Below, in pieces: positions 37,677 to 47,389 of a stretch of DNA of 47,389 nt. Location of the stretch: assembly GCA_001970955.1 (NCBI GenBank), contig MPUH01000533.1:1-47389 (forward strand), written 5' to 3'. Each line of letters opens with the position of its first letter. Position 1 is the stretch's first letter. The notes below the pieces were generated by a model, which saw only the letters and a program-made list of their open reading frames with translations, was not told the origin of the DNA and ran no database searches. This DNA comes from Stentor coeruleus. Its lineage: Eukaryota; Ciliophora; Heterotrichea; Heterotrichida; Stentoridae. The position numbers were made by a program, and so were the translations under genes.

Positions 37677-38931
37677 TTATTATTAAATTAGGCTTTTGAT
37701 AACATTGGTCTTTGATATTATTTTGCGATACTTAGCATCAAAATTTTTTGTATTAGAAATAAGACGTGATTTCATTGAGAAAATATGAAATTCTTTTATT
37801 ATAGGGCAGATTTCAAAGAGTTTGATTGATATGAAGTAATTTGTGAAAATTGTGAGATATTTAATAAATAATAAAGTCGTGGCTATTTGATTTTTATTAT
37901 TTTATATATTAAGAGTAATTATCTAAAGCTATATATAAACATTATAAATATGATGTGTTAACAAGATGATTAGAAATAAGTATATTTTACTTATGTTATT
38001 AGTTATGAAATAACCTAAAATTAAATCAGGTTTAAAAATAACAAAATATTAAACTAAATTAAGTGATTTTACATAATTGTTACTTACAAGGGAATCTTTA
38101 AATAAGCTAACTAACTTTGAACTATATTTCCTATAAGCAATGGCTTTATAATATTTTTAGTGAAATAAACCAAAGCTTAGAATACAATTCGATACTCTTA
38201 GAACAAATTACACTTATCTTAAGCCTCAAAATTTTTGATCAAAGTGATATTATCACTGAATAAATCATGATTTATTTATGGCTAAGTCCTGTATTCGAAC
38301 ATATTTGGGTAATAGGATGATAAGATTGAAAAAAAGAAATAAAGTTTACCCTTTAAGTATAAAACAAAATTATGTATCATGGCTATAAGTTGGTTCATAA
38401 TTATATTATTACTATATTAAAGTAGCAGTTTAAGAATGATTATGACTACCAACACCTATCATGATAATTTTTGTTTTATTATAATTCGCAAATAAATCCT
38501 TTACATATCAGAAATAAAAAAACAATAATTAACATTCTTTCATTATCTATTTGTTATAAACCTAATTAAATTTTCCTCCTCTAAAAACTTAGAGCCACTT
38601 TAACCTTTATTTAAAATTTTTCATTTTTCCGAACTCCATCAATTTTCCTTTATTACACTTGGATATCTGCTGGTAATTTATTAAATATTCTAAAATTATA
38701 TCAAGTACAAAATAAACGTATTTTTGATTTCTAATAACATATAGAAAGAAAAAAAAATTGTTGTCCCCATCATCTAAAGTTTTAAACAAAAGCAGTCCCA
38801 AGAATTCCATCAAATTATTCATTGAATATTTATCATAAAATCATATAAAATCACTAATTTATCTTTAAAACTAAAGTTTACAAAAAAAAATCCAAATAAT
38901 AAACAGTAGGAAAAATGTATATAAAAAAGTA
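37677..38931. other. 1.25-kb stretch without a recognised gene
   Basis: This is the divergent gap between a minus-strand zinc-array gene and a plus-strand gene. Stops occur in all frames. A 71-codon minus-strand frame at 38607-38822 is not accepted. No RNA gene or repeat was recognised. Confidence 0.4.
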
Positions 38932-39810
38932 ATGGACATTATAAATAATATGTCTAGAAATATGCGAACAAGAAACCAGCATGATTCTCAAATTTTTGAA
39001 GAAAGGAAACGAGGAAGACCACTTGGTAATGCTTCTCAACTAGCAGAGATGTTTATAAATAATAAAGGTAAACCGCCTAATGCCGATAAACTTCTCGACG
39101 AAGCGACAAAAAAATTCATAAGAAATTACATAATAAAAGAGTTTAAAAGTGATATTATGTATCAAGAACTCTTTATATGCTTCAAGAATTTTTGCGAACA
39201 ATCAAATCGTAAAAGTGTTAACTCTAAAACAAATTTAATGAGACAAGCTTTATGTTTAAATCGCATATATTTAGAGATGATTTATAGAAAACTAATGAAT
39301 GATGAGAATATAGTCAATAAACTTGGAAAAATTCTTAAACTAGATTGTATTGGAAACAATCAAAACCATAAAAAGACTTATTTTTTACAACTTCTCTATG
39401 AAATAATAGAAAAATGTCATGAAGGAGTTAAAACTTTAAAAGAACTTACCAATCAAAATGAATCTAGTAAAAACAAGAACTTAGAAGATTCAGTTCAAAG
39501 AACAGAAAGTTTAAGAATATCATCAAATAATTTGACTGATACAGATGATCATGAAAACATTATTTGCGAGAATATTTTGGAATCAAATAAAAATATTGAC
39601 ACTAAAAATAATCAAAAACACTGGGAGAAGGACTTATCTTCACTCGAACCAATTGATAAAGAAATAGACAATTACTTTGGAAACATAAATAGATTTTCTA
39701 ATCATGATAATCCTTTTATTATCAACTCCATAAGTAATGAAGGAGACAGAAAGAAAACAACCGCCTATCATCCCAGTAATCTTTTGATATATGAAGATCC
39801 CATAAATTAG
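38932..39810 (+). CDS. Hypothetical basic protein with AT-hook-like motif
   Basis: 292 residues. Residues about 20-40 contain EERKRGRPLGNASQLAEMF, where KRGRPLG resembles an AT-hook core (GRP flanked by basic residues). Residues about 55-165 are helical and look folded (FIRNYIIKEF, ELFICFKNFCEQ, LNRIYLEMIYRKLM, TYFLQLLYEIIEKC). The C-terminal ~120 residues are Asn/Ser/Asp/Glu-rich and disordered. A DNA- or chromatin-linked role is possible from the motif alone; no family was recognised. The ATG at 38932 is used, with alternatives at residues 7 and 11. Stop TAG overlaps by a few bases the stop of a small opposite-strand frame. Confidence 0.55.
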   Translation: MDIINNMSRNMRTRNQHDSQIFEERKRGRPLGNASQLAEMFINNKGKPPNADKLLDEATKKFIRNYIIKEFKSDIMYQELFICFKNFCEQSNRKSVNSKTNLMRQALCLNRIYLEMIYRKLMNDENIVNKLGKILKLDCIGNNQNHKKTYFLQLLYEIIEKCHEGVKTLKELTNQNESSKNKNLEDSVQRTESLRISSNNLTDTDDHENIICENILESNKNIDTKNNQKHWEKDLSSLEPIDKEIDNYFGNINRFSNHDNPFIINSISNEGDRKKTTAYHPSNLLIYEDPIN

Positions 39811-40028
39811 ATTAGATTTTTCTTAGGTTTAAAGGCAAGATATAGTTTTTTTTTTAAAAAAGCATTGTCTTTTTCAATTTCAATAACAAAATTTAGAATT
39901 GGGAAACAGACAGATTTTCCAATGTAAATTTTTTTTAATAGATCATTTTCGACATCAGATGCAATTTGGTATGTAATATTTAATTTTATCTGTAGGTATT
40001 TAAGAATATATGATTGATTTTTATTCAT
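39807..40028 (-). CDS. Possible small hypothetical protein
   Basis: The open frame begins at 40061, overlapping the first bases of the dikinase gene on the other strand. The internal ATG at 40028 (MNKNQSYILKYLQIKL) avoids the overlap and gives 73 residues. The sequence looks protein-like, with alternating hydrophobic and charged residues (VENDLLKKIYIGKSV, FPILNFVIEIEKDNAFLKKK). It fills nearly all of the gap between two plus-strand genes, and its TAA overlaps the TAG of the upstream gene. A chance frame remains possible. Confidence 0.4.
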   Translation of the reverse strand: MNKNQSYILKYLQIKLNITYQIASDVENDLLKKIYIGKSVCFPILNFVIEIEKDNAFLKKKLYLAFKPKKNLI

Positions 40029-40046
40029 TAGTTTATTTTTATAATA

Positions 40047-43000
40047 ATGCTTAGTTACCAAGCTTTGATTGATAAGTTTCCCTCAGAAGCTGTGAAAACT
40101 GAATACACTCTCCTTGGCAAAAAGTTCGTAACAGTCCTTGAAGAAACAGAAGAGGAATACAAAGTCAAAATCCTTAGTAATTTAGACCATCTAACACTTC
40201 ATTGGGGAGTAGGAATTCCAAAACCTAAAGATTGGAAATGTCCAGTTGGCCTAGAAAATATCACCAGCCCCAAAGGAACTGTAAAGTTCGATGACAAAGC
40301 GGCTCAAAGTCCATTTGTTGAAATCACCTCAGAACTCAGCGTTATCGAAATCCTCCTTTCCAAAGCAAACTCTCCTTTCCAAGTAAATTTCGTGCTGAAA
40401 AGAGAAAATTCTTGGTTCAACAACAATGGACAGAACTACAGTATAGTTATAAGAGAGCCTGAAGGTCCGAAAATTGACGCAGCAGGTGAGGTAAAAGATT
40501 TAGTAAACGAGATTATCAGAGCTGAAATGGAATACAATTCATGGACTCTAATGCATAGATTTAACATGTGTAATGGATGGATTGGAAGATTAAACAATGA
40601 CATTCAAGGTCTTGCGTGGATTTTTGTATGGATGAGATACTCAGCTTTACGTAAACTTGATTGGCAAAGAAAATTTAACACCCGTCCAAGTGAATTAGCA
40701 CATAGTAATCAAATTCTTACATATACACTCACAAATGCTATTAAGAATTCTAAACTTGATGGCTTAGTCAACCCAACCATATTACTTAGAGGAATATTAG
40801 GTACTATGGGAAAAGGAGGTGGCAATGGACAAAGAATTAGAGACCAGATACTTGAGATTATGCATAGAAACAAGATTATGGAACATGATAATTATTATGA
40901 ACAATGGCATCAGAAATTACATAATAATACAACTCCAGATGATATTGGGATATGTGAAGCTACAATTGCCTTTAATGAGACAAACAATATGTCACGTTTC
41001 TATGAAGTTCTACAAAAAAACGGGATAACCAGAGAGCGTCTTCGTAGTTTTGAACGGCCAATAACAATGGAACCATTTTATGCTCCTCATCTAATAAACG
41101 ACCTTCGTGATTATCTAAACCTTCTCAAAGCAGTTCATGGTTCTACAGATTTAAACTCTGCAGTAAATGCATGCAGAGGTTTTCTACCAGGCGATCTTGT
41201 ACAAAAACTAAATGATTTAATGGGAAGCCTTCAACATTGGGATAAAATTGGTCAAATGGATAAAACCTTAGGAATCCGTAAACATCTTAATAGTTGTGCA
41301 AATCGTGATAGGGCTGAACAATATCGTGAAGTCATATATTTAGATATGGGTCTTGAAGCTTATACACGACAAATATGTGAAGAGATAATTCATTTAGATA
41401 TACAATTTAAACACCTTTGTCGAGAATTGAAAATACTTATACAAAATGTACAGATACTATCAAAAGATTCTGAACTTGAATCAGCAAGTCAAGATTTTTA
41501 TATTTTAAATGATAGGATTATTGATAGTGTCCCAAATGATAAAGAATCAGCATTGATATTTAAAGCAGCTTGTGATAGATTACAAAGAGTTTTAGGGACT
41601 TTTGTTGATGTTTATAGTGATCTTATTGGAACTAAAGCTCAGGTTTTAGGTAATGAATTTAGAGTTGAAAAATATTTTATTGATTTGTTTGCTGAAGAGA
41701 TTATTAGAGGCTCGTTACTTTTTGCTGTGTCTATGGTATTGAAAAAAATTGATGGCCATCTAAGAAGGTTTTGTGATTTTAAATCCTGGCAAATCATATC
41801 ACCAAAACCTGAAGCCTCAGGAAAATTCCTCCAAGTTGAATCTTTACATTCTGTAGCTTATACAGTATATAAAGAACCTACTGTTTTAATATGTGAAAGG
41901 GTTACAGGGGAAGAAGAAATCCCAGACAATGTTGTTGCGGTCATATCATGTACTGAACTAGATGCTTTAGCACATGTTAGTGTTAGGGCAAGAAACAATA
42001 AAGTTTTATTAGTAGTTTGTTTTGATGCCACAGAAATCCAAAAACTTGGTGTTTACAAGAACACTTGGGTTAAAGTTACTATGACATCTAATGGTATAAA
42101 CGTAACTCAGACTCAAAAAGTTATTGAAGAAACTAAAGAATCTGAAGCTCGTGTAGTCAAAGTTCCTTTAGCTCTAGGTAAAATTGTCATCACAGCTGAT
42201 GAGTTTGAAGAAGGTCGAACAGGGGCAAAAGGTAACAACTGTGCATCATTAAAAAGAGCTTTACCTAAACATATAGGTGTTCCTTGTTCAATAGCTCTTC
42301 CATATGGTACATGTGAATATATAATGTCTCAAGAAGAAAATAGCAAAATAAACGATGAAGTTCAAGAGTTGCTTCAAAAACTTATAGGAAAAGAGCATAA
42401 TACAGAAGCTAGGAAAATTCTTGATGATATCAAAACTAAAATAATGAAACTAACCCTTAGTATTGAAAATAAAAATATAGTTCAAGAATATTTAACAGCT
42501 ATAGGATGTCATGAAGATAAATGGGAACTTGCATGGAAAGCTATAAAATCTGTATGGGCAAGTAAATATAATGAACGCGTATATTTGAGTATAGTAAAAG
42601 CTCAGATTTCTATAGACAGTGTTGTTATGTGTGTATTATGTCAAGAAGTTATAACAGGAGAATATGCTTATGTACTTCATACAAAAAACCCTTTTACAAA
42701 TAATCCTAATGAAATTTATGGAGAACTCGTTATGGGACTTGGAGAAACTTTAGTTGGAGCTTTTGAAGGTAGAGCTTTTTCTTTTATTGTGAATAAAACT
42801 ACAGGGAAATTTGAGATTTCAGCTTTTCCTAATAAATCAGTGGCTTTAAGAGGTAGTGGGTTTATTTTTAGATCAGATTCAAATAGTGAAGATTTACCAG
42901 GATTTGCTGGAGCTGGACTGTTTGATAGTTTTGTTATGGAAGAACCTAAGGAATTTAGATTGACTTATGCTGGGGATAATCTTATTGCTAATCGTGAGTT

Positions 43001-43136
43001 CAGAAACTCGGTTATAGAAAAACTTAATGAGGTCGGGAAAATTGTTGAAGAGTTTTATGGAGGTGAACCACAGGATATTGAAGGAGTTATTTCGAATAAT
43101 AAGGTATTTGTTGTCCAAGCCAGACCACAAGTTTAG
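40047..43136 (+). CDS. Alpha-glucan water dikinase (GWD)
   Basis: 1029 residues. GWD phosphorylates alpha-glucan (starch or glycogen-like polymer) using ATP and water, through a phospho-His intermediate. The N-terminal ~130 residues form a beta-rich starch-binding-like region (LTLHWGVGIPKPKDW). The central region has the family signature EQWHQKLHNNTTPDDI. The catalytic His is in LDALAHVSVRARN (His643). The C-terminal nucleotide-binding domain shows GLGETLVGAFEGRAFSF and FRSDSNSEDLPGFAGAG, ending in VVQARPQV as in PPDK-type enzymes. Plant GWD1 is about 1,400 residues, so this is a shorter form, probably with one N-terminal carbohydrate-binding domain. Likely role is opening of a storage polysaccharide for breakdown. 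The frame is complete with TAG stop. Confidence 0.93.
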   Translation: MLSYQALIDKFPSEAVKTEYTLLGKKFVTVLEETEEEYKVKILSNLDHLTLHWGVGIPKPKDWKCPVGLENITSPKGTVKFDDKAAQSPFVEITSELSVIEILLSKANSPFQVNFVLKRENSWFNNNGQNYSIVIREPEGPKIDAAGEVKDLVNEIIRAEMEYNSWTLMHRFNMCNGWIGRLNNDIQGLAWIFVWMRYSALRKLDWQRKFNTRPSELAHSNQILTYTLTNAIKNSKLDGLVNPTILLRGILGTMGKGGGNGQRIRDQILEIMHRNKIMEHDNYYEQWHQKLHNNTTPDDIGICEATIAFNETNNMSRFYEVLQKNGITRERLRSFERPITMEPFYAPHLINDLRDYLNLLKAVHGSTDLNSAVNACRGFLPGDLVQKLNDLMGSLQHWDKIGQMDKTLGIRKHLNSCANRDRAEQYREVIYLDMGLEAYTRQICEEIIHLDIQFKHLCRELKILIQNVQILSKDSELESASQDFYILNDRIIDSVPNDKESALIFKAACDRLQRVLGTFVDVYSDLIGTKAQVLGNEFRVEKYFIDLFAEEIIRGSLLFAVSMVLKKIDGHLRRFCDFKSWQIISPKPEASGKFLQVESLHSVAYTVYKEPTVLICERVTGEEEIPDNVVAVISCTELDALAHVSVRARNNKVLLVVCFDATEIQKLGVYKNTWVKVTMTSNGINVTQTQKVIEETKESEARVVKVPLALGKIVITADEFEEGRTGAKGNNCASLKRALPKHIGVPCSIALPYGTCEYIMSQEENSKINDEVQELLQKLIGKEHNTEARKILDDIKTKIMKLTLSIENKNIVQEYLTAIGCHEDKWELAWKAIKSVWASKYNERVYLSIVKAQISIDSVVMCVLCQEVITGEYAYVLHTKNPFTNNPNEIYGELVMGLGETLVGAFEGRAFSFIVNKTTGKFEISAFPNKSVALRGSGFIFRSDSNSEDLPGFAGAGLFDSFVMEEPKEFRLTYAGDNLIANREFRNSVIEKLNEVGKIVEEFYGGEPQDIEGVISNNKVFVVQARPQV

Positions 43137-43248
43137 TTTTTAGATAATTTTAGGAATTTAGAAAAAAATGGGTTTTTATGATTAAAGTTAGGTTTTTTTA
43201 ATGTAAATTAAGTGTTGTAGAAACTAGTAATGATTACTTATAACCTAC

Positions 43249-44619
43249 CTATAAGTATTTACTATTAGAGTTTTTCAAAACATTTTTCCTTATTGAGTCT
43301 AATTCAGCAAGTGCAGTGCTTAATCCACTTTTACTTCTTTCCAACTGTTTTTTGAATGTGAATCCAACAAAATTCTGGTCTTTCTTTTTCTGTTTTTTGC
43401 CTTTATCAGCAGGGTAAAAAGGTTCAGTTTCTTCGATTTTATCAAAGTTGCTAGTATCAATCTCATTTCTTACTACTGGAATATTAAAAGCTCTTGAATT
43501 CCTTAAGTTGTCCCATTCTATGTTACGGAAAAAAGGATGTGTTTTAAGATCATCAATACTTTTAGCTCTATCTTGTGCTGGGGCGATAAGCCTTCTAATC
43601 AAATCCTGAGCTTGTGGAGTAAGTCTAGCTTCTTTAGGTATAACAAAATGTCTTTGCCATGCTACAACTTTATGACAAGTTTCAACAGGTTTATCAGCAT
43701 AAAAAGGTGGGTAGCCAACAAGCATTTCATATAAAATAACACCAATAGACCACCAGTCAACAGTTTCATCATATCCTTGCTTGCTAAAAACCTCAGGGGC
43801 GATATAATCAGGAGTACCAACAGTTGAATAAGCGAGTTTTCTATTTTTTCTAATCTCAGCCCTCCTTTCAACATTTTTTTGATAATCATTCGGATATATT
43901 TCTGCATTTTTTGAAAGCCCAAAATCACTGAGTTTAATATGCCCGTTACGGTCAATAAGAATATTATCAGGTTTTAAGTCACGATGAATATAGTTTAATT
44001 TATGGACAGAATCTACTGCTAAAATCATCTCGGCTATATAAAACCGTGCTTCTTCCTCGCTTAGGATACTTTTTTTTATAAGAAGATTCATTAAATCTCC
44101 ACCTGGAAGATATTCCATAACCAAATACAAATAACTATCATCTTGAAAAGAGTATTTCAACCCTACAATCCAAGGGTTTTCTGCTGTTGCTAAAATATCT
44201 CGTTCCGCTTTTATATGTTGCATTTGGTTTTTAAAAATCATTTCAGTTTTATTCATTTTTTTTAACGCAAGAATCTCTCTAGACTTCTTATGTCTGACTA
44301 CTCGAACCTCACCAAAAGCGCCTTTACCTATTATTGAAATGGGTTCAAAATCAAAAACTGTAACTTTTTGTCTTTGTTCTCTTAAGTTTTGAGCTTCTTT
44401 ATGCATAATTTCATGTTTAATCAAACTTTGTTCTGTTGAGGTAAGCTGCAATTCACTCATTTTTTTCTGAAGTTCTTCCCATTCAATTTTCCTTTCTTCT
44501 TCAGTTTCTTTTAATTTGTTGTATTTCTTTTCGATATATTGTTTTGCTGCATTAGCTTTGGTTAATGTTGTTGAAGATATTTTTTCGATAGGTTTTACTT
44601 TTATTCTTGGGCTTGCCAT
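43249..44619 (-). CDS. NDR/LATS-family AGC protein kinase
   Basis: 456 residues with all catalytic features: Gly loop IGKGAFGEV, Lys120 (ALKKM), HRDLKPDN with Asp214, DFG Asp232, and the long NDR-type insert before the activation segment (about 233-260, basic). The activation loop is [18 protein letters not shown] with phospho-acceptor Ser265 as in NDR1/2. The hydrophobic motif is FVGFTFKK with Thr421. The N-terminal ~85 residues form the basic helical NTR ([20 protein letters not shown]) that binds MOB coactivators in known NDR kinases. Expected regulation is by MOB binding and phosphorylation of Thr421 by an MST-type kinase. In ciliates NDR/MOB signalling acts in cortical patterning and division, so this is a good candidate for such a role. 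Confidence 0.93.
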   Translation of the reverse strand: MASPRIKVKPIEKISSTTLTKANAAKQYIEKKYNKLKETEEERKIEWEELQKKMSELQLTSTEQSLIKHEIMHKEAQNLREQRQKVTVFDFEPISIIGKGAFGEVRVVRHKKSREILALKKMNKTEMIFKNQMQHIKAERDILATAENPWIVGLKYSFQDDSYLYLVMEYLPGGDLMNLLIKKSILSEEEARFYIAEMILAVDSVHKLNYIHRDLKPDNILIDRNGHIKLSDFGLSKNAEIYPNDYQKNVERRAEIRKNRKLAYSTVGTPDYIAPEVFSKQGYDETVDWWSIGVILYEMLVGYPPFYADKPVETCHKVVAWQRHFVIPKEARLTPQAQDLIRRLIAPAQDRAKSIDDLKTHPFFRNIEWDNLRNSRAFNIPVVRNEIDTSNFDKIEETEPFYPADKGKKQKKKDQNFVGFTFKKQLERSKSGLSTALAELDSIRKNVLKNSNSKYL

Positions 44620-44946
44620 TTAAATTACATTTGAAATTTTCATATTTCGCTACGGTTAAAGATTTTAATATGCATAATTTACAAAGGAAAATGGCAGAGG
44701 TGAGTGAAGATGGTTTTAGGTTTTGAATTATATGAAGATTGTATATGATGATAATATTGAGTTTATTAAAATGAAGATTAGTTGGCTTATAAAATAAATA
44801 AAATTATGTTGTTTATAAGAATATAAATAAACTAAAGATTATATTTTCTTATCATAATAATCATATCAACAACATATAAATTTTACAAAAGACTTTTTAT
44901 CTTACACAAAATAATTTACTTAAAAAATACAGGTATTGAAATAAAT
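44620..44946. other. Divergent intergenic region
   Basis: G-rich next to the kinase start (to about 44780), then A/C-rich to the EF-hand gene start. No gene is seen. Confidence 0.45.
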
Positions 44947-45231
44947 ATGGTTGAACTCTCTGCTGATCAGCTTGCAAAGGTAAACACCTTAATGGCAGCT
45001 TTTTATGATAGAAGAGATGACTCGAAACTACCTGAAATTTTTTCATTGTTTGATAGAAATGGAAATGGAAGAATCGAAGCTTCTGAACTCCAAGTTGTTA
45101 TGAGTCAAGTATCAGGAGAAGCTGTTCCTGAAAGCGAAGTTAATGAGATGTTGTTAGAAGCTGATATCAATAAGAATGGAGTATTAGAATTAAGTGAATT
45201 CATAGAAATTATGAAGAAACATCGTGATTAA
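44947..45231 (+). CDS. Two-EF-hand calcium-binding protein
   Basis: 94 residues with two canonical EF-hand loops. Loop 1 is DRNGNGRIEASE (36-47) and loop 2 is DINKNGVLELSE (73-84). Both have Asp at position 1, Gly at 6, a hydrophobic residue at 8 and Glu at 12, so both should bind calcium. The protein is about half the size of calmodulin or centrin and resembles one of their lobes, with a helical N-terminus (SADQLAKVNTLMAAFYD). It may be a calcium sensor subunit in a contractile or ciliary system, but the partner is unknown. Start is the first ATG in an AT-rich context; stop is TAA. Confidence 0.85.
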   Translation: MVELSADQLAKVNTLMAAFYDRRDDSKLPEIFSLFDRNGNGRIEASELQVVMSQVSGEAVPESEVNEMLLEADINKNGVLELSEFIEIMKKHRD

Positions 45232-45634
45232 AAATGATAATAATCTCTTATTCCTTCATGGTGCGTTTTAGGTTTTCTTTTTATGGATAGGTTTATATAA
45301 TGACAATTGAATATTTTATATTTTTCGTTTTAGTACCCATAATCATCTAAAAACTAATATTCATTTATGCTATCAATCATTTCTAAGATGTTTTTCCTTA
45401 TAAAATTACCCAATTATAATATTTTTTATCGTTTCTATAATAAACCCTTCATTTTGATTTCCCATTTTATATAAAAAAGTTTATTTACTGACGTAATAAC
45501 TAAACTGCATATTTCTCATTAATTATACCTTAAATTCCTTAAATCAAACAAAATTATCTAAAAATTCACATATAAAACATAACTTATCTTTCATATAAAA
45601 ACCCAACACCAACTACAGTCTATATTATTATAAC
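45232..45634. other. Convergent intergenic region, C-rich
   Basis: No gene is seen. Beyond about 45330 the plus strand is A/C/T with almost no G (45541-45600 has none). Confidence 0.5.
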
Positions 45635-47134
45635 TTAATTGTTTTTCTTACCTTTTTTCATTATTTCATCAAGAGCTAAATCAGTTTCAAGTCCTACAAG
45701 TTCAGTCTCATCAAAATTACTTAAATACCTTATCTTCCCTCTATCCACATCAGGTATCTCCTCAATAATCTCCTTCAATTTTTCCTTCCTCTTAATTTCC
45801 TCTCTAAATTTCCCTTTATCTAACCCTTTAAGTATCCCAATCACAACAATTTTTAACTCATCAAAACTTTCTCTTAAAGAATCTCTATTTTCCATAACAG
45901 ACTGTGTACTAAAAATATTATCCGTCTCATTAACCACAATTTTATTTTTAATCCTCAATACCCATTTAGCAACTTTATCATAAACCTGCATAATTTGTGC
46001 TTTTTTAACTAAATTTTCACGTAATTCCTTATGTAGCTTATTAAGTTTTATCCTAGAACCCTCATCTATTTTCAACTCAGTATGTCCCGAGTTAAATTTT
46101 TCTATTTCTTTTTGCATTTTGTCTATTTTTTCTTTATAAACATTCAGTTGTGCTTCTTTTTCTTTAACTGATAAAAGCATTTCTCTATATGTTTTTTCCC
46201 TTGTCAAAAATTTCTCTACAAATAAAGGTATTTCTTTTATCCCTGTAGCTAGTTTGATTCTTAAATGCGCATCTTCAAATTTTTTTGAATTGCTTTGTTC
46301 TTTTTGGAATCGTAAAGTTGTTATTGAGTACCAGAGTTTATTAAGAAAATATCTCTCACGAACTTCTTCAAGTTTAGTACTTTGGCTTTCAATCATAGCT
46401 TTTTCTATGATTTCTGCTTGTTTTTTCCTTCTCTCAGCTCGGTTTGATGAAGCGATTCGTCTTTTTTCAACATTTTTTTCAAGTTCTTCAACTTCTTTTT
46501 TCTCCTCATTTTTTTGAATACATGCTAAGTTCTTAAGACGTGTTAGTGCATGAGCAGTTCTAACTCGGGATTCTTTAACTTTGTTACAAATTTCTTTTTC
46601 GGTAATCAAAGAAAAGCTTTTTTTATGTAAAGAATGCTTGTAACCATGGGTTTTGTTTTTTAGATGAACTAAAGTTGTTCGCATTCTGTCAAGAATATGA
46701 AAGAAAATTTCCCTGTTGTCGTCTTCTTGATCTTGAAGGGATTTTGTTTTTTCGATATCTTTTTCAAGACTTTTTATTTCTATGAGTTTTATTTCTTTGA
46801 ATATAGCTTGCTTTTTTTCGACTTCGTGGATTTTGTCGAGCTCTGATTTTAATACACCGATAAGAAGGTCACGTTTTGTGAATTCGCTACATTGTTTATC
46901 GAAGTTCTTTTTTAGTACAGTCAATTGTGTTGATATTTCATTCATGTCTGTGACTGGAAGATGTGTTGAAGGTTTGTATATATAAGCGGTATCAAAAATT
47001 AAACTTGAGTTTTTCTCTTGGGAAAGTTTACGTATTTGTCTTTCTCTAAGAGTAGAGTTTAAATTGGTTTTTTTAAAATCTGAAGAACTCCGGCGTTTGC
47101 TTGTCGCACTTTTAGGAGGAAATAAAATATCCAT
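45635..47134 (-). CDS. Coiled-coil protein resembling dynein-arm docking subunits
   Basis: 499 residues, coiled coil over most of residues 65-440 with a basic Ser-rich head (TSKRRSSSDFKK). The segment FEDAHLRIKLATGIKEIPLF, followed by VEKFLTREKTYREML and a further coiled coil, resembles the conserved region of outer-dynein-arm docking proteins (CCDC63/ODAD1/ODAD3), which have a [FA]-x2-I-[KR]-x-ATG-x3-[DE] motif at the same kind of position. A docking role on axonemal doublets is inferred from this motif and the coiled-coil layout only. The acidic C-terminal tail ends in a Lys-rich stretch (MKKGKKNN). Stop is TAA. Confidence 0.6.
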   Translation of the reverse strand: MDILFPPKSATSKRRSSSDFKKTNLNSTLRERQIRKLSQEKNSSLIFDTAYIYKPSTHLPVTDMNEISTQLTVLKKNFDKQCSEFTKRDLLIGVLKSELDKIHEVEKKQAIFKEIKLIEIKSLEKDIEKTKSLQDQEDDNREIFFHILDRMRTTLVHLKNKTHGYKHSLHKKSFSLITEKEICNKVKESRVRTAHALTRLKNLACIQKNEEKKEVEELEKNVEKRRIASSNRAERRKKQAEIIEKAMIESQSTKLEEVRERYFLNKLWYSITTLRFQKEQSNSKKFEDAHLRIKLATGIKEIPLFVEKFLTREKTYREMLLSVKEKEAQLNVYKEKIDKMQKEIEKFNSGHTELKIDEGSRIKLNKLHKELRENLVKKAQIMQVYDKVAKWVLRIKNKIVVNETDNIFSTQSVMENRDSLRESFDELKIVVIGILKGLDKGKFREEIKRKEKLKEIIEEIPDVDRGKIRYLSNFDETELVGLETDLALDEIMKKGKKNN

Positions 47135-47389
47135 TTATATAATTTTATATGCAATTTGTTTATAAATGATTGAATGTCATGATTGAAGTAGTGAATTTTT
47201 TTGTTTAGTTTTGAATTTGTGTTTGTTTTTAGTGTTAATTTTTGGGTTTTAATGATGTTTTGGTAAGATTAGCTTAGGGTAATTGTGTGATTTGTATTTT
47301 TCAATTGAGCTTGATGATTTTTATAAAGGCTAGATTAGTTTGGATAAGGTTAGATTTAATCGGCTTGCTATAGCGATGCAGTGATGGCT

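Noticed and set aside
38270..38320. Possible tRNA T-arm (TTCGAA) near 38293
   Set aside because: No paired stem of correct length and no D-arm or anticodon arm at the right distance.
38607..38822. 71-codon minus-strand frame in a long gap
   Set aside because: Translation is dominated by homopolymer-derived Phe and AT-rich codons, with no motif or paralogue; most likely chance.
47384..47389. ATGGCT at the window edge as the start of a plus-strand gene
   Set aside because: Only two codons are visible; cannot be supported.

Overview
The window looks like macronuclear DNA of a heterotrich ciliate close to Stentor. It is very AT-rich and gene-dense, with genes on both strands and short gaps between them. 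TAA, TAG and TGA all end genes (TGA at 9486-9488 and, on the minus strand, 17576-17578), and Trp is written TGG, so the code is the standard one. That argues against Blepharisma, Tetrahymena or Paramecium. Three introns of only 15, 15 and 16 nt were found (13477-13491, 12536-12550, 12464-12479). Each starts GTAA, ends TAG and has an A at position 10, which is the known Stentor-type intron.

Layout. 605-5695 (+): a DUSP-MYND-UCH deubiquitinase, a sperm-tail PG-rich repeat protein and a small basic protein. 6233-6910 (-): a small Cys/His-rich protein. 6911-13203 is gene-poor. It holds three tiny paralogous genes (7560, 9279, 10818; +) and a four-TM protein (12098-12616; -) that becomes visible only after two tiny introns are removed. 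13204-17145 (+): a 1308-residue coiled-coil protein with one 15-nt intron. 17576-20597 (-): a TPR/RRM protein, a Nup50-like nucleoporin and a small coiled-coil protein. 21097-22511 (+): a basic Ser-rich protein and a C2/coiled-coil protein.

23162-37676 (-) is the most unusual block. Four genes encode long tandem arrays of compact RING-like Cys/His zinc modules (about 7, 6, 24 and 10 modules) with recognisable N- and C-terminal caps, and a fifth encodes only the N-cap. Between them lie an acylated-type cyclic-nucleotide-binding PKG-like protein whose kinase domain has lost its catalytic residues (a pseudokinase) and a coiled-coil protein. 38932-47134: an unrecognised basic protein, a possible small gene, an alpha-glucan water dikinase (+), an NDR-family kinase (-), a two-EF-hand protein (+) and a coiled-coil protein resembling outer-dynein-arm docking subunits (-).

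Several products fit ciliary or cortical cell biology (PG-rich repeat protein, docking-complex-like coiled coil, NDR kinase, C2 and EF-hand proteins), but no operon-like pathway is evident. On the plus strand, DNA left of genes is C-rich/G-poor and DNA right of genes is G-rich/C-poor regardless of gene orientation, and the skew alternates inside long genes. One N at 4254 sits between two identical 68-nt copies and is almost certainly an assembly seam. No tRNA, rRNA, CRISPR array or transposon was recognised by eye.
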